From: Anas platyrhynchos
Taxonomy: Eukaryota; Chordata; Aves; Anseriformes; Anatidae
Length of the DNA: 64,000 bases
Direction: 5' to 3'
Assembly (NCBI RefSeq): GCF_047663525.1
Contig: NC_092593.1
Span: 30,716,501-30,780,500, forward strand
The notes beneath the pieces were generated by a model. That model saw only the letters and a program-made list of their open reading frames with translations, did no database searches and was not told the DNA's origin. Shown in pieces: positions 49,546-62,572 of this stretch (its first letter is position 1; every line of letters starts with the position of its first letter). Made by a program: the position numbers and the translations under genes.

Positions 49546-50081
49546 CTCCTCTGCTTTTCTCAACACGTTGAGTTTTATTAAGCTTGATGCTCCCAGGTTC
49601 CCTCTGCCAGAGCATTAAAAATATGGATAAAAGGAGCGAGGCACCTCTGTCCATGCTCAGATACAGCCATGAAATGATGCTTGAGGATGGAAGAGAGACA
49701 TCCAGTGTTGAGAACAGATCTTCTCTGTCCTGATTTGGCTGTGAGAGGTTGTCTTGGCTCTTCTGGTTAATGTGGCAAAGCCCTGGAGAGCATCACCCCC
49801 CTGCACCTTTGCAGCCCCAGCAGGAAGAAGCTGCAGTGGGTAACAGCAGTGAATGCTCCTCATCCATCCAAAACCAAGCTAAACCCTCCCAAAACGTGAC
49901 CCCTCTGTGCTCGCAAGCCCCTTGGTTCGGCTGGAAGGAGCTGGGCGGCAGATGGTGGAGATCTCCTCGTGCAGGGAGGAAGGGGGAAAGCGTTTTCTAA
50001 ACAAAGTCCTCCCTCGTGTCCTGCAGTTTCCTGAAACTGCTCGTTTGTGAGCTACAGATATTTATGTATCCCCTCATGCCT

Positions 50082-50145
50082 GTGTATGTGTGTATCTATA
50101 AATATATAGATATTTATGTGTGTAAGCATGTGTATACATACAGTG
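50082..50145 (+). repeat. Degenerate TGTGTA/TATA microsatellite
   Basis: Short, imperfect GTGTATGTGTGT, ATAAATATATAGATA and GTGTATACATA modules, similar in style to the array about 600 bases upstream. Confidence 0.7.
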
Positions 50146-50204
50146 TTTTATTCTGCTACGAGTGCATTCGTGTCGCTTCAGCAATAGCAGCAGTACTGGG
50201 GGCA

Positions 50205-50440
50205 GAAAAAGCATTATTATCAGAGTTCAACCTTGCAAATATCATGATTTTTTTTGATGTCAGAATATTGATGGCTTCTTTAATGCCTTGTAAGGACACT
50301 TGATGCTAACCATTTGTATTATCTCATCCATATGCACTCCAGCTATCAAATTAATCTACTTTGATTTTCATGCCTTTTATTAGCCCATTAGCAGAAACCA
50401 CATGCCTGCTTAGATTAGAGAAATCATTTTACAGATGTTT
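50205..50440. promoter_or_regulatory. AT-rich unique block, candidate enhancer
   Basis: About 235 bases of non-repetitive AT-rich DNA hold a TCF/LEF-type CTTTGAT (50359-50365), TTAATCT just before it, and the paired TATTAGCCCATTAGC (50378-50392). This density of homeodomain-type and TCF-type sites without low complexity is typical of developmental noncoding elements. Conservation cannot be judged here. Confidence 0.2.
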
Positions 50441-53400
50441 TTCTTGTACTCCTGGGCATCCAGTCATGGCTGGGGCAGGATACGGGGCTACCCGCGCTGC
50501 TTCTTACTGAGGATGTAAATGTTTGAGCCACTGCCTCTTACAGGAGCTAAAAAGAAAAAACAAACAAACAAAAAAACTAATGACTGTATTTACTGCAGAT
50601 CTGTGCTGTTTTCTTTAATACAACCTTGCTCAAAACAAAAATGCAGATTCAGAAAAAAATAAAATAAAATAGGGTTACATGATTGTACCCTTTCCCAAAT
50701 GTTTTGCATCAGTCTTGATGGGGTGGTTTGCTGTATGCCATCACTAACGCAAGAAAGCCTGAGAAGACAAAATCCAGCTGAAATACTTTCCTTATTTTAG
50801 TACGTCTGTCTCATTCAAACACAATAAGGAGGAGGCTGAAGGGGCGTGCATTTGCCTTCACATGTGTTATGCTAGATCAGATTATCAGTTCTTCAAAAGC
50901 CAGCATGATGAAACTCCTCAGTGCAGGTGTGCAGGTGGTCTCAGAGGCTGTTTCTTCTCTTTCTTCTCTATCTTTGATAAATTGATCATTTGTATCTCGT
51001 ACCTACCTGTGCATAAGTTCCTCTGAGCTGCCTTTGAGTTCCTTCTCTGATAAGAAAACTGATAATTTCTTCAGCAATGGGGAGGGCAGGACAGCTGGAG
51101 ATGAGTCAATAGCTAGCACCTGACAGCACTGATAGGTTTGGGAGGCGGTGTGGCAACGCAAGGTGATTTTGGAGGGACTGAAGGCTGGGACAATGTTTGG
51201 GTGGGAGAAAATAGACCTGCCCCAGCTCACAGGACTGTGCTGCAGGGTACAAAGAAGGGCTGGAGGAGGACAAGGACAGGCAACAAGGCAGGAGAAGCAG
51301 CTAGGAGAAGGATCTCTGACCCACAGATGAGCAAGAACCTGGTGAGCATCCAACTGCACCTCTGTAGAGCTTGTGACAGCCTGGCCCGGCTCTTTCAGGA
51401 AAGGAAACCCAAGGCATGACCCAGGGATGTCAAAGCAGAGGCCAAGAGGAGGTGTTGCCAAGGGCATTTTTCACATCTGAGCAAGCTCCCTTCCCACGGG
51501 GAAAGATGAGGCGATTTTCCCCCGACTTTCCCCCTGGGTCTGACGTTTGCTTTTATGGGTTTTGAGGCAAGTTTGTTTACTGCAGCTAATCTAAATATTG
51601 TGCTGTGTGTGTATTCAAATCTATATGCAAAAGTGGTGGTTGCTTGCCTGATCTGTTTTTTTCCTACTGCAAGCAATTCGCTCACTTACTTCAGTATAAA
51701 TCAGGAGCACGTTCCCCAGCATTGACAAATTCTGGGTTCATATAACCCCTGTGGGGGAAGAACCGGGCTCTCTGTGTTTATAAACAGTGAGAGAAAATAT
51801 ATATCTCTGCACACAGCGTTTACATTCCACGTGGGCTCCCTTGCCATGGTGTCCAATAAAAGAAGAAATGCATTTCTTTTCGAAAAGCACTGGAAACATC
51901 TGGCTGGGTGGCACCACCGCTAAATCCCACATGTGGAATCTGAAGGAGGTCAAGCTCGATACAGCAGCCCCATTAATTTTTGGGGTGTTTTCTAGGGACT
52001 AGGAAGCTCCCTGATTAAATAAAATTAATCAAAACCAGGAAAATATGTGTTGGGGGCTCTCAGAAAAAGGCCTTGGATGGGTGGAACTTATTAATTAAAT
52101 TGGAAGGCGTTCAGCATTCTTGATTTGTCATGGTTATCTATACACGTTGTCATCCCATGCAATTCCTAATTCACCTGGAAGAATTTTTTGGCAGGTTCCT
52201 AATAGGGTGAGGTTCAGATAAATGGTTTTAATCTTTTAAATATTACTGTTGCCTGTTCTCCTGTCCCAGCATTTCCCCTTCCTTCACTAGGAGTTGAAGC
52301 TGTTTCAGTGCTGCCTGTTATAAAAAGGCTTCATCTTAACAGTGGTCAGGAACAGGTTGGAGACGGGGAAAGGGAAACCTATTATCTACAATGGGGAGAA
52401 AACAAACAAAAATAGTTTATGTATGCATGGAGACTAAAAAGGGGCTTCTGCATCTTGGGCAAGTCAGTCTGCAAGATCCTCCCGCCTTTATGATGTGGCT
52501 TCTCTTTTTGTACATATCATAACTATGATGTCCTTGCTGCTCTTGATTGTCCACAATGCTCCAAATTTTCCATGCGTCTCTGATTAGATTGAAAGGATGA
52601 AAGGCCATAAACCAAATCCAGTTATGTGCAGAAAGACCAAAGACCTCTGTGGTCAAGTGTTAAAGTGTTCTTTCTAGCGAAAATAGGTGTAAGACCAAAA
52701 AATGGACTTATTATGAATGATTTTGAGGGCAGCTGTGTGCAAAAGGATGGAAAAGGTTGAAGAAAGTGTGTATCACTTATAAATTCCCTGTGGAGTTTAA
52801 GTCAACAACTGAATGTGCAGAGGACAAACTTCTCTGTGCCCACCCCAAATTTTTCCAATGGACAGAGTGTGCCTCTGGCCACATGTAATTTGACTTACTG
52901 ACTACCTAAGGCCCTGTTCATGTTCAAATTTCATTTTTCCTATCTTGGACTATGGCTAACCACTCTAAATCTTTTACAAAAATCTCAGCTTTCCCACAAA
53001 AAATTGAGAAGTAAATTTAAGGCTTCCCTTCTCTCCCACCCAAAACAAACAAACAAACACACCAAACCACTTCTGCAAAATGAAATATTTCATGCTTGTG
53101 ATTCCCCTGGCATGCCTGGATGAGACAACTCAGTGCTTATGAATGGGGCTATTCTGACTGGAAAAGATGTTAATCAAGCTTTTGGGGCTTTATTGACTTA
53201 CTGTTTCTGTAACCAAGCTGATTCATGCACTGTTAATTCTTGCTGGTTGCACAAATTCACATTTGTCACTTCTGTACTAACGGGATCATTAAAGGTACAC
53301 AGAGTAGCACAACTGTCTCAAATACACCTTCACAAATAAGGCTGCACTCAACAGTCCTTGACTTTGAGATACCCAGGGGAGAAAAATATTTTTAAAAGAT

Positions 53401-56400
53401 TTCCAAATGTCCCAAACTAGCAGAGATCTCTAATTTACCTTTGCAGGTGATGGGCAGGATCGTGATAGACTTTCTAGGTACTACAGCAGGGTCTTGTTGT
53501 CTACACAGTGACAGGTTAATTCGCTTGTGTCTAGCCAACATCTCAGGCCTTTTTTTTTTTTTTTTTTTTTCCATCCTTGCTTTTCTGCAATTCTAAAGTC
53601 AGCCCGAGGGGGGCCAGTGCTCATCTTTCACCCCCGAAGAATATTTTTATCTGGAATTGATAGTTTGGCTCCTGCTCATTTCATGGCTCTTCATCACACA
53701 GTTGTGTCTTCACCGGTGCATTGGGTTGGCCATCTATGATGCCTGTGCTTAGAAATGTGCAGTGGAAGTCTGTGTGGCTAACAAACGAGGTGGTTCTTCC
53801 TTCTTCTCTAACATCCTCACACTATTTTAATTTTTTTTTTTTTTGGTTGGTTGGTTGTTTTGGATTTTTTAACAGCTTGTGGATGGGAGAGAAAGCTGAC
53901 TCTCCAGTGGGCACAGCTTTCCCATCCCATCACCAGCTTCCCCTACAACATTGCTGATAAATGAAACTCGGTGCTGGGTGCTTATGGTTCTGCTGGGATG
54001 ACTGACCTGAGCACACTCCCTTTTATGAATGAGGACAAAGAGAAGATTTAGTGGAAGTCACCAGACTCACATTTCTTCCCAGGTTTTACCAATAGCTGTT
54101 AAATGCACGTGGGGCATGCTGCTGGTCATGAACCCTGAGGGCCGGGCCTTGGCTGCAAAGCTCCCTAAAGGAGGAATTTTCCCACTACTAATCTTTTTGG
54201 CACAGAACTTGGCCTCTCTAGATGCAATTGTTAGTTTTATCCATTGCTGAATGCTCTGCAGCACAAGCTGGGTGGTCCTTAAGATGTTGCATACAATTAA
54301 TGTGGGCTGCCCCGGGGGGAGGAGAGGTATTTTCAGGGAGGAACGTGCGAGTTCGGGGCCAGCCAAATTCCTCTGAAGCTGCTACAGCAGCAATAAGGGA
54401 GATGAAGCCTCCCCGTGTGTCCTCACATGGCTTGATGGAGGTGAACTGGAAGGGGACGTCTTGTTCAGAGGCCCACATTTGCTGACCTGTGGTCTTTCAT
54501 CCCGAGAAAGTGAGACGTGGGGCTGTCAGTCCTGTCAGGATGGCCTTGGGCAAACAGTCTTATTGGGCTGGTCTTGTCAGAAGTGGACGTGATGGTTTTG
54601 ACCTCAAAGCCCCCATCTGAGAAGCCAGTGTGATGACCCAGGAATTTAGGGCTGGATATGAAGGTATTTACTCTCTGCTGGGGAATACCACTACAGTCAT
54701 TGCTCCCTCCAGCCCTCCAGTCTGCTTTAGAGAAGCAAGCTCTTCCAACCAAAATTTGGAGGGCTTTGGCAAATGAGTGCTGAGCTCTCACTTTCTGAAC
54801 CCAACTCTTACCAAGGAAAGGTGGAAAGGCACCACGAGCCCACGCCTTGTTGAAAGCCCCACGTCTCCTCCTTTAAAGGAGAATTAAGGTTGGAAATTAT
54901 CTTCAGCAAGGGACTGCTATTTTTTCCAACTTCCCTTCTCTCTTCCCTTCTCTTCTTCTTTTCTTTTTTTTTTTCCCTACTACTGAAAACATTTTACCAA
55001 CAACTGATTATGTTTTGCAGCATCCCACGGCAGCTGTAAACAGTAATAGATTACTGCTCGATTTCCTTCTTTGTTTCCTCAGTCTAAAAAAAACTCAGCT
55101 AGTCAGAAGCAAACCAGGAGGAGCAGACAGGTTAATGAAACATGTAATTGAAAAAGAAGGGAAAAAATAAAATCTCCATTTGCGTGAAAAGTTAGGGAAG
55201 CCCCCATGTGCTGGGAGATGTATTAGTGGCAGGCAGGAAAAATCACCCCAGGTGTTCGGTGGCTCCTCAGGGGGATGTGGCAGCTCTCTCCAGCCTGGCC
55301 CAGCACCACTGGCAGCACCAACCTGTCCTGCTGGGGATGTTGCCTTGCTATTTATAGCATATTTTTTTCCTTCTTTTCCTTCCATATAATGTTCTATCTC
55401 TCCAACAGAAATTGAAAAAAAGGAGGGGGAAAGGGGATTTGAGGCCTTCCACATCCATCTCAGCTGTGACGGGCACAGTTAAGATGTCCCAGCAGTGGGC
55501 AAACAGGGATTTTTGGTCAACCTTTAACTCTACACCCCAAAATGACAATCCCAGAGGCAACGTTAACTCTTTCACTGCTTCCTCTAGTGAGAGAAATGAC
55601 TGGCCTACCCTTTTTAAGCAGAAATATGGCAAGTTAACACCAGATCCACAGCCCAGCCCTAGCACTGGGTGCCTTGCTCTGTCCCAGGAGGAGAGCAGCT
55701 AGGAGCTGAGCTCAAGGCCTTCCCTCCCTGGTGTCTCACTTGTGTTGAGATGAAGAATTTAAAAACCTCTCTCTTGCCAATGCGTTTTGCCTGGCCAGCA
55801 AAGCATAAACATTTCTTAGTCATTCAGCACCTTGTTAAGCACGAAGGCGAGCAGGGAGGTTTGGGGAGCTTGTGTGGGCCTGGGTGGAAGAATGTGAGAG
55901 GGGAAAAAATAATTAAAAAAAAAAAAAAAAAAAAGGTGGAAAACACCCCAGATCCAGGGAGGATGAAGAGCTTGGAAAGGCTTCTGCAGGTGGGGGAGGA
56001 CTGGGTTAAGCAGATTTAGTCTGTTTCATTTAGTGAGGAGCAGAGTAAGAGGTGCCCTGATGGGGTTTATGAAATGGTGAGCAGAGGTCAGGCAACCACT
56101 CCTACTGACCAGCTCACACATTTTACTGAAAGCCTGTGCTACTTGAAGGGAGGAGGAAATATGAAATAAAATGTGTGAGGTGGAAAATAAACCTGTTTTT
56201 CAAGTACATGCCCCTGCTCCTGCTGGGTCTCCCTCCTTGGGGTGTAGGAGCTGGTGTGTGTGCTTTGCCCTGCTAACGATGCTACCTTGATCCCTGCCTA
56301 TTCCCCTACTGACTCTGGGGACCCTTTGCCACACTCTTAGCTTTGTTTTGATCTTCTCCAATAAAAAAAGAAAATAAACTTGTGCCTCTCATCCACTGAA

Positions 56401-56682
56401 GCTGCTTGCTGGATTGGGGACGAGAGATGGGTTTCTCCACCTCGTCCCAAATGAAGGCTTTGCTGCTTGTTGCTCTAAGATTCGTATCGTGGCATCTGCC
56501 TAATGAAGGCTCCCTGGGGAGGGATATTTAAAACAAATGAACAGGAGCTTCTTGAAAGCGGTTGTTTGAGTAGTGGGTTGGGGCAGCAGCTCTGGGAGCA
56601 GAGCACAGCTGTGGAAATGGGACGGGGAGACAGGGCAGAGGAGCCACAGTGCCATGCTGAGCTGTACTGTGCCAAATTAGGT
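50441..56682. other. Intergenic stretch, no gene recognised
   Basis: Contents are short AAAC runs (50560-50576 and 53043-53063), T21 (53550-53570), T14 followed by GGTT repeats (53831-53858) and A20 (55915-55934). The longest frame is 154 codons on the - strand (51003-51467), with no recognisable domain. No interspersed repeat was recognised. Confidence 0.55.
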
Positions 56683-56838
56683 GTCTATATCTAGTCTATA
56701 ACTATATCTGGATCTATATCTGGACCTATACGTATTTATCTATATCTATCTATATATATACCTATATCTATGTCATCTATCTATATATCTCTATCTAATC
56801 TATAATCTATATCTATATCTATTTTTCTATCTATAAAC
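56683..56838 (+). repeat. Degenerate TATCTA microsatellite
   Basis: About 155 bases consist of imperfect CTATAT, ATCTAT and TCTATC modules with occasional GGA and ACC interruptions. It is a third decayed array of the same motif family as the one at 49325-49545. Confidence 0.9.
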
Positions 56839-59800
56839 TGCAGGAAGTTGGCACTGCTAAGACCATTCAGGTGGAGTTAAACTAAGCGTGGTATGGTCTG
56901 TCATATAATATCTTTTTACAAAAGCTAAGCGTAAATCATTTTGATGGAAGTATTTTAACCACCCGGGCCCGTTGTTCCAACACTGTGTTTAATCGAGTTC
57001 TGGAAGTAACTAACTCAGCTGTGTTTCATCTCCATCCTTTGAAAAGTTTTGACCTAGTTTTGTGAGGAGCAGAAGTGAGATGACAGGTCTGTCTGTGGAC
57101 AAATGTGCTCTTCACTAGGTCAGTTGTTTACCAGAAAACACCAGGGAAAATCTCATGCTCTAAAACCAAAAATTCTTCTCCTCAGTGATAAATTTGTGGG
57201 GCTGAGTTTTGTCTTCTCAACATGCCTGGTACCCGCTCTTTGGGGCAAATGTTGGATTTGAATGACTCAACCATCAGTATCCTTCCATCTTCAGTATTAA
57301 AAGAATGTGTTGGGAGAAGATGGATGCACGTTTTTATAATGACCCTTATTTTGTTTAAAAACAAGAAGCATTTGCCAAGCGGTATTTGTTATGGCAAAAC
57401 TTTAAAAATAAATAATTTTTTAAAAAGGGAAAAGGAAGAAAGATATGTAACTGAGCCTCTGAAACCTCAAAAAAGTTGTGGGATTGTTTTTGGCAGGAAA
57501 TGAAAAAAAAATCCTTTTCCTTGATATTTTTCTCTTTCTTTTATATTTTACTTTATTTTTTTCTGAAGCCGTTGTAATTTCCTGACTACCTCTAATCTGA
57601 AGCAGAATAATCAAAAGGGAATGAAGACAAACTGGGATAGCTCCTTCCTGTAAGGAAATGATTTCCAAGCTTTATCTGAATGCACTATAGCTCTGTGTGC
57701 CTTATTGATGTCCTTCCAAAATAAGATGAAGTACTATTTTGCAAAGGTCCTTGTTCCAGAGAGGGATGGGAATGGAGGAAAGAGAAATAATGGGGTTATA
57801 TGCAGACATACATAAGGGTATATAAGACCCAAACCTGGAGACTAGCTAGGGAGAGAAAGCCCTGATGTAATTTCCTTTGTTTGACTGCGCATTGATATAA
57901 TCCAAGTATTTTTTTATTTTTCACATCATACCCTGGCTTGTATGTTTGGGAGTATGATGCTCAGAGCAATTGCTCTTATTAGCCTATTAATATGGCTGGC
58001 TCTTCCCTTAAAGGCAAAATTGTGGGAGTAATTAAAGCTTGCTCAGTTTGCAAAGGGAAAAGGGATTGCAGCTTGCAAAACAGGCTGAAACATCAACAGC
58101 AGTTACTGGAAGGAGAGCCAAGCAAAAGAAGGAAATGCTTACCCCTAAAACTGCTCTTCTCTGGGCCATCCTTCCAAAAGGATGCAAAACTTTGGCCTCC
58201 GAGACAGCTATAGAGAGCTGCTGTGGTTTAGTTTGGTCGGAAATTAGGTTTCAGAAAGGATTTGGGCTCAGCCTTATAACGTCGTTGAAAAATGGCCTTA
58301 GACTGGACGATGACAGCTTTTGCTAGTGGTACTTGTGCTTCTTGGCTCAGAGCAGGACTGCAGCAGGAAAATGTTGGAAGATCTGTTGCTTTCTTAAGTC
58401 CTCAGCCACATCTGAAGTGGTATTATGAAACTCATCTGATCTGGGTTCCCACATTAAAACAGGAGTCAATTGATCCAGTTTCAGGGCATCTAATCCAAAC
58501 CACAGCTCAGTTTTTTAAGAAGATTGGATTTGTAGCTCTAGTTTTGGGCCGCTTATGATAGGAAAACGGCTTTTACTTTGGATGACCCCCAGGATTTTCT
58601 CTATCTTCCAGGCTGCTCGTTTGAAGGATTGTGCATAGCGTAGAGCTGGGGGAAGTCCTGGCATCTCAACTCCTAGGTTTGGTCTGCATAGTCCAATTGC
58701 TTCTGCTTTCAGCTGAGTCAAACTCACTGTTTAGGGGAAAGTGGAAAAGGTTGTGTGTGTTTTTTGGAAAGTCAGAGCAACCCGCATGTGCACAAAGACT
58801 GTCTCCTATTGACTTGGCAAAGAAGCCCCATGCTCGCAAGGGTCCGCAGCCTACTGCAAACACCCCTCCAGCACCCCTTATTCAAAATCTGCTTCTCGTT
58901 GTCATTTCTAGCCTCAGAAATTTCCCCCTGAGTCCTGGCAGGATCTAACGAAAAGAAAACGTAATACTCATATAACTTCTCAACAACATGGGTTTTGCTC
59001 AGTTCCTTGCTGTTGTTATATGATAAAGAGCAAACACTTGAGAAATGTTTATTTTAATGCCCTTGTGGAACCACGTTCCTATCCCTGGAAAAAGCCAGCA
59101 AAAATTAATGTATGTTGCTCACGTGTAAGTACAAACAGGCTTATTTAAACAGAATGTTCAGTATTGGTGGATGCTGTGGAAAAATGGCATTTCGTAACAG
59201 AGTGATTTGACTTGTAAAACAGCCACAAAACATTGAAAACCGTTCTGGTGTTTGCAGGGGGGAAACACAGGCTTTGGACACATTTTTATTTTTTTCCTTC
59301 TTTTGCCAGTATTCAAAACTTAGTGATGTATTTATGTTTGCCATATTGTGGGATTGTCTTCAGAGCCTTTAAAAAAGACGAAAAAAGAAAAAGGGTCCTA
59401 TGTTTCCCAGATATGGGACCTCAGCTTTCTAGTTTAAACCAGGGTCTCAAAGTGGCAGCTTTTCACGGGAACATGTGAAAACCTTCTTCCAACAGAGAAA
59501 ATGAGGGCAGTTATCAGTCCTGGGCCCTCTGATACGGCACAAAGAGGTACTGTGAGCAGGGTTCTCCGGAAAGCAGATGATGGATAAGCCTCGCTGATGC
59601 GAATCCCTGACCCAGTTTCCGCAGCAGACTGGCTAAGGAACATGAAAGTGCTGCCGAGTTTGGAGAAAAGGCTCCGCAGGCAGGCCAGGGCATGAAGGCT
59701 AACGACAAACTCTGTGTCTCCACCACCACCTTCTACCCTCTGCCCATCCTTTATCCCACGTGAGGTTCTTGGGAAGCACCAATTCATCCCCTGGGTTTGC

Positions 59801-62472
59801 AAGGAGCTGGCACATCCTTCAACCGATCTCATTTTGGGTATGGAAAACAGGAGATTGGGGGGATGCTAATATTTTTGCTATCCCCTAGTGTTGGGCTGGG
59901 GGTCAATGACATCTGGCTGAGAGCCTCCCCGAGCCACGACACATCGAGAATGGGGGCTGAGATAAAACCTGCTTTATAGCATGAGCGTAAACAGCTCCTG
60001 AGTCAGCTGCCCTGGGGGGTGGAGGCTGCTCCATCACCTGAGATCACTTGGCTCGGTGCTTGATGTGCTCTTCCAAACGTAATTGTTAGTACAGGGGCTG
60101 CTTATTGGGTTTCTCTGCGTGCATTTGTGTGGTGGGGAAGATTAATTCTCCCTGCTGCAGGGGTCACTGGATGAGGCCATGCAGAAGGTCTCGCTAGGAC
60201 AGGGGGTTCAGAAAGGTGCAGGGACACCAGACCCTCAGCTCCAACATGAAAGCAAGAAGGGAAATGAGTGCCTTATCCTGCTCCCCCCTGGACTGCCGCA
60301 TAAATTCCAGTGTTCAGAAACATGTGGCTCCCTTTTGGCCTTGCAACGTGCAAATCTAGGATCTCGCCAAGCGAAAATACTCCTTCAAATGCCTGTTTCG
60401 TGCTCCTAGAATATTCTTCAGGCCCAGCAGCAACCTCTCCTCTGACACAGATTTAATGTTAGGAGTCTGTTGGCTCCAGCTCAGCAAAGCACCAGGTCAT
60501 CGGCCATGCTTACACATTCATAACTCGCTCCCTCTTTATATCTTATTGGACACTTAGGCCCTTGGGAGATGGCTGTTTGGATCAAGGAGCTGAGTTGGTT
60601 TTGTTCCTGTTTGTTTTGCTGGCTGTCCAAATCAATAATAGGTTAAAGATGTCCTGCTGATTAGCCATAACATCCCGGCAGCTCTATTTGTTCTGTCACA
60701 GCAGAGATCGGGGTCCTGGGGTGCTAAGGAAAGAGGACACCAGCTCCGCCATGAGGAGAGGCTTCTGGTCTTAAGAAAAGGGGTGTCAAGTATGAAGTGG
60801 CCTTAAAAAATGGACTGGTGGCCCAGCTTTCCCCATCTATTAAGGGAGAGATGGCTGAAAAACTGTAACAAGTAGAAAACATATGGAGGGGAAAATTATA
60901 TGTGAATTGGAGGCCTTGAGCCCAAGAAGGAGGTGTCATGCCCTTGGGAGAGATGTAGGTGAGAAAGGACAAGCTTGAGATATGTTGTTATGTATGAAAC
61001 CATGAAGAAGTGACCTCCAGCACCTGAAGAACTGCACAGAAGTTCATTTAAACCTATCAAACATGTGCAAAGCTTCACGTCAGCCCCTCTGCTTTCTGTC
61101 TTGCACCCTTACTGCAAACCCAAGGGTGTTCAGATCTCCTCTCTGTGCCCTATTTCCCAGCCTCTTGTGTCTGAAAGCGTAAGGGATAGCATCATTTTCC
61201 ACAAGGAATTGGGGCTGCCCAGTGGTCTGCATCTGGCAGGCTCTACACACTTCAGAACAGAAAAAGAAATGACAGATCTGTCCAACTCAATATCTATCTG
61301 TGGGCATATATACACACACATAAAAAATGTGTATGTATAAATATTATATGTATGAGGAAGCTTTTCTAGAACCGCAGCATGCAACTTTTCTCTGTCAGCA
61401 GGCTTTCCCCCAAGCTGGGCTTACACATGGGGACCAGATGTGGCCATCCGAAAAGATCTGTTCGTTTCTATGCTCCCTCTTTTTCCCCCTCCTGCTTAAG
61501 TACAGCATGAGACATATGGGCCAACCATCCATCTGAGGCTAAGTGGAAACCAAGAGTGATTGCTTACAATGCCATAAATAGCTAAATAGCCGTTTTCAAT
61601 AGTAAATGGGGATATGTGAATTCAGAATGAACTCTCCAAACAGTTTGTAGACATTCCAGTTCCTTGTTTTAATATCTTCGTGCGCCTTTTTTCCCCCACT
61701 CTTAGCTCCTCTTGGTGGGAGGTGACACATTAACAATGCTTCCCATGAGCAAGGGGCCCACTCTGGTTATCTAAAGCAGAACGAAATAAAGGCTAGGACT
61801 CTTCAAAAGGAGCCCAGCAGAACTGGAGGCCTCAGGCGTCTTGGGAGCCGTATATTCAATTCTTTGAGGGGACCCTGAAAAATCCCATCCGCATGATATT
61901 GGCAGTTGATGCAAGGCTTGGTAGATGCATTGCCAGCTTAGAGACTTTGGATTAACTTTCAAAGCTTTCATGCGCTGCCTCAGCCAGCCACCCTTCTTCT
62001 TGACAGCAGGGAAAGCCATCCAGAAAGACGAATTCCCACTGCATGGAATGAAACTTTCTGTCATTTTGCTATTTGCTTTTGTCCCACATCAGGAAGAAAT
62101 GACAAATTTTTCACTGAGTGGAAGTTCTGGTGAAATTTAGAGTCAGAAATATGGAAGCGACCTGATTGAAATGGACTGTTTCACGTTATAGTCTAAACAC
62201 TGTAAAAAGTTATATTAAACATGGGTGTCAGAATGAAAGACAAGGCTAGACTAACCAACATGAGAAAGCTGGGATGAAGCTTTGGGTTTCAAACTGAGGT
62301 TTTGCTGTCCAACTCTGACAAAATCAAAATTCTTCCACAAATCAAGATTTTGGCTGAATTGGAATTTACTGTTGGAAAGCTGTTCTGGGAACTTTAGCAT
62401 TCTGCCCTAAACACAATTTGCTGTCACATCCATCACATCCAGCACCTCTTTGCCTTCTGCATGCCGAACTTG
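56839..62472. other. Intergenic stretch, no gene recognised
   Basis: Only short open frames without recognisable domains are seen. An A/T- and ACAC-rich patch lies at 61308-61350. The segments 56850-57100 and 61560-61680 are unique-looking and AT-rich with TAAT and CTAAATA sites, but nothing specific can be claimed. Confidence 0.55.
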
Positions 62473-62572
62473 GGATCCTGCTTTGAGGCTGGCCATGCTT
62501 GGAGCAGGAGGTTGGGCTGGAGACCTCCCCAGGTTCCTTCTGACCAACACCTTCTGACCTCAGTGATGCCAA
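62473..62572 (+). mobile_element. Old CR1-type LINE 3' end fragment, forward orientation
   Basis: The sequence reads GATCCTGCTTTGAGG, then GCAGGAGGTTGGGCTGG, AGACCTCCCC and AGGTTCCTTCTGACC. This matches in order the familiar avian CR1 3' end (weak-codon tail, GGTTGGACT-type box, GACCTCC, GTCCCTTCCAACC). It lacks the terminal octamers and is considerably diverged. Edges are approximate. Confidence 0.65.

Noticed and set aside
55915..55934. A20 tract as the tail of a processed pseudogene
   Set aside because: The upstream sequence has no poly(A) signal at the right distance and no gene-like frame.
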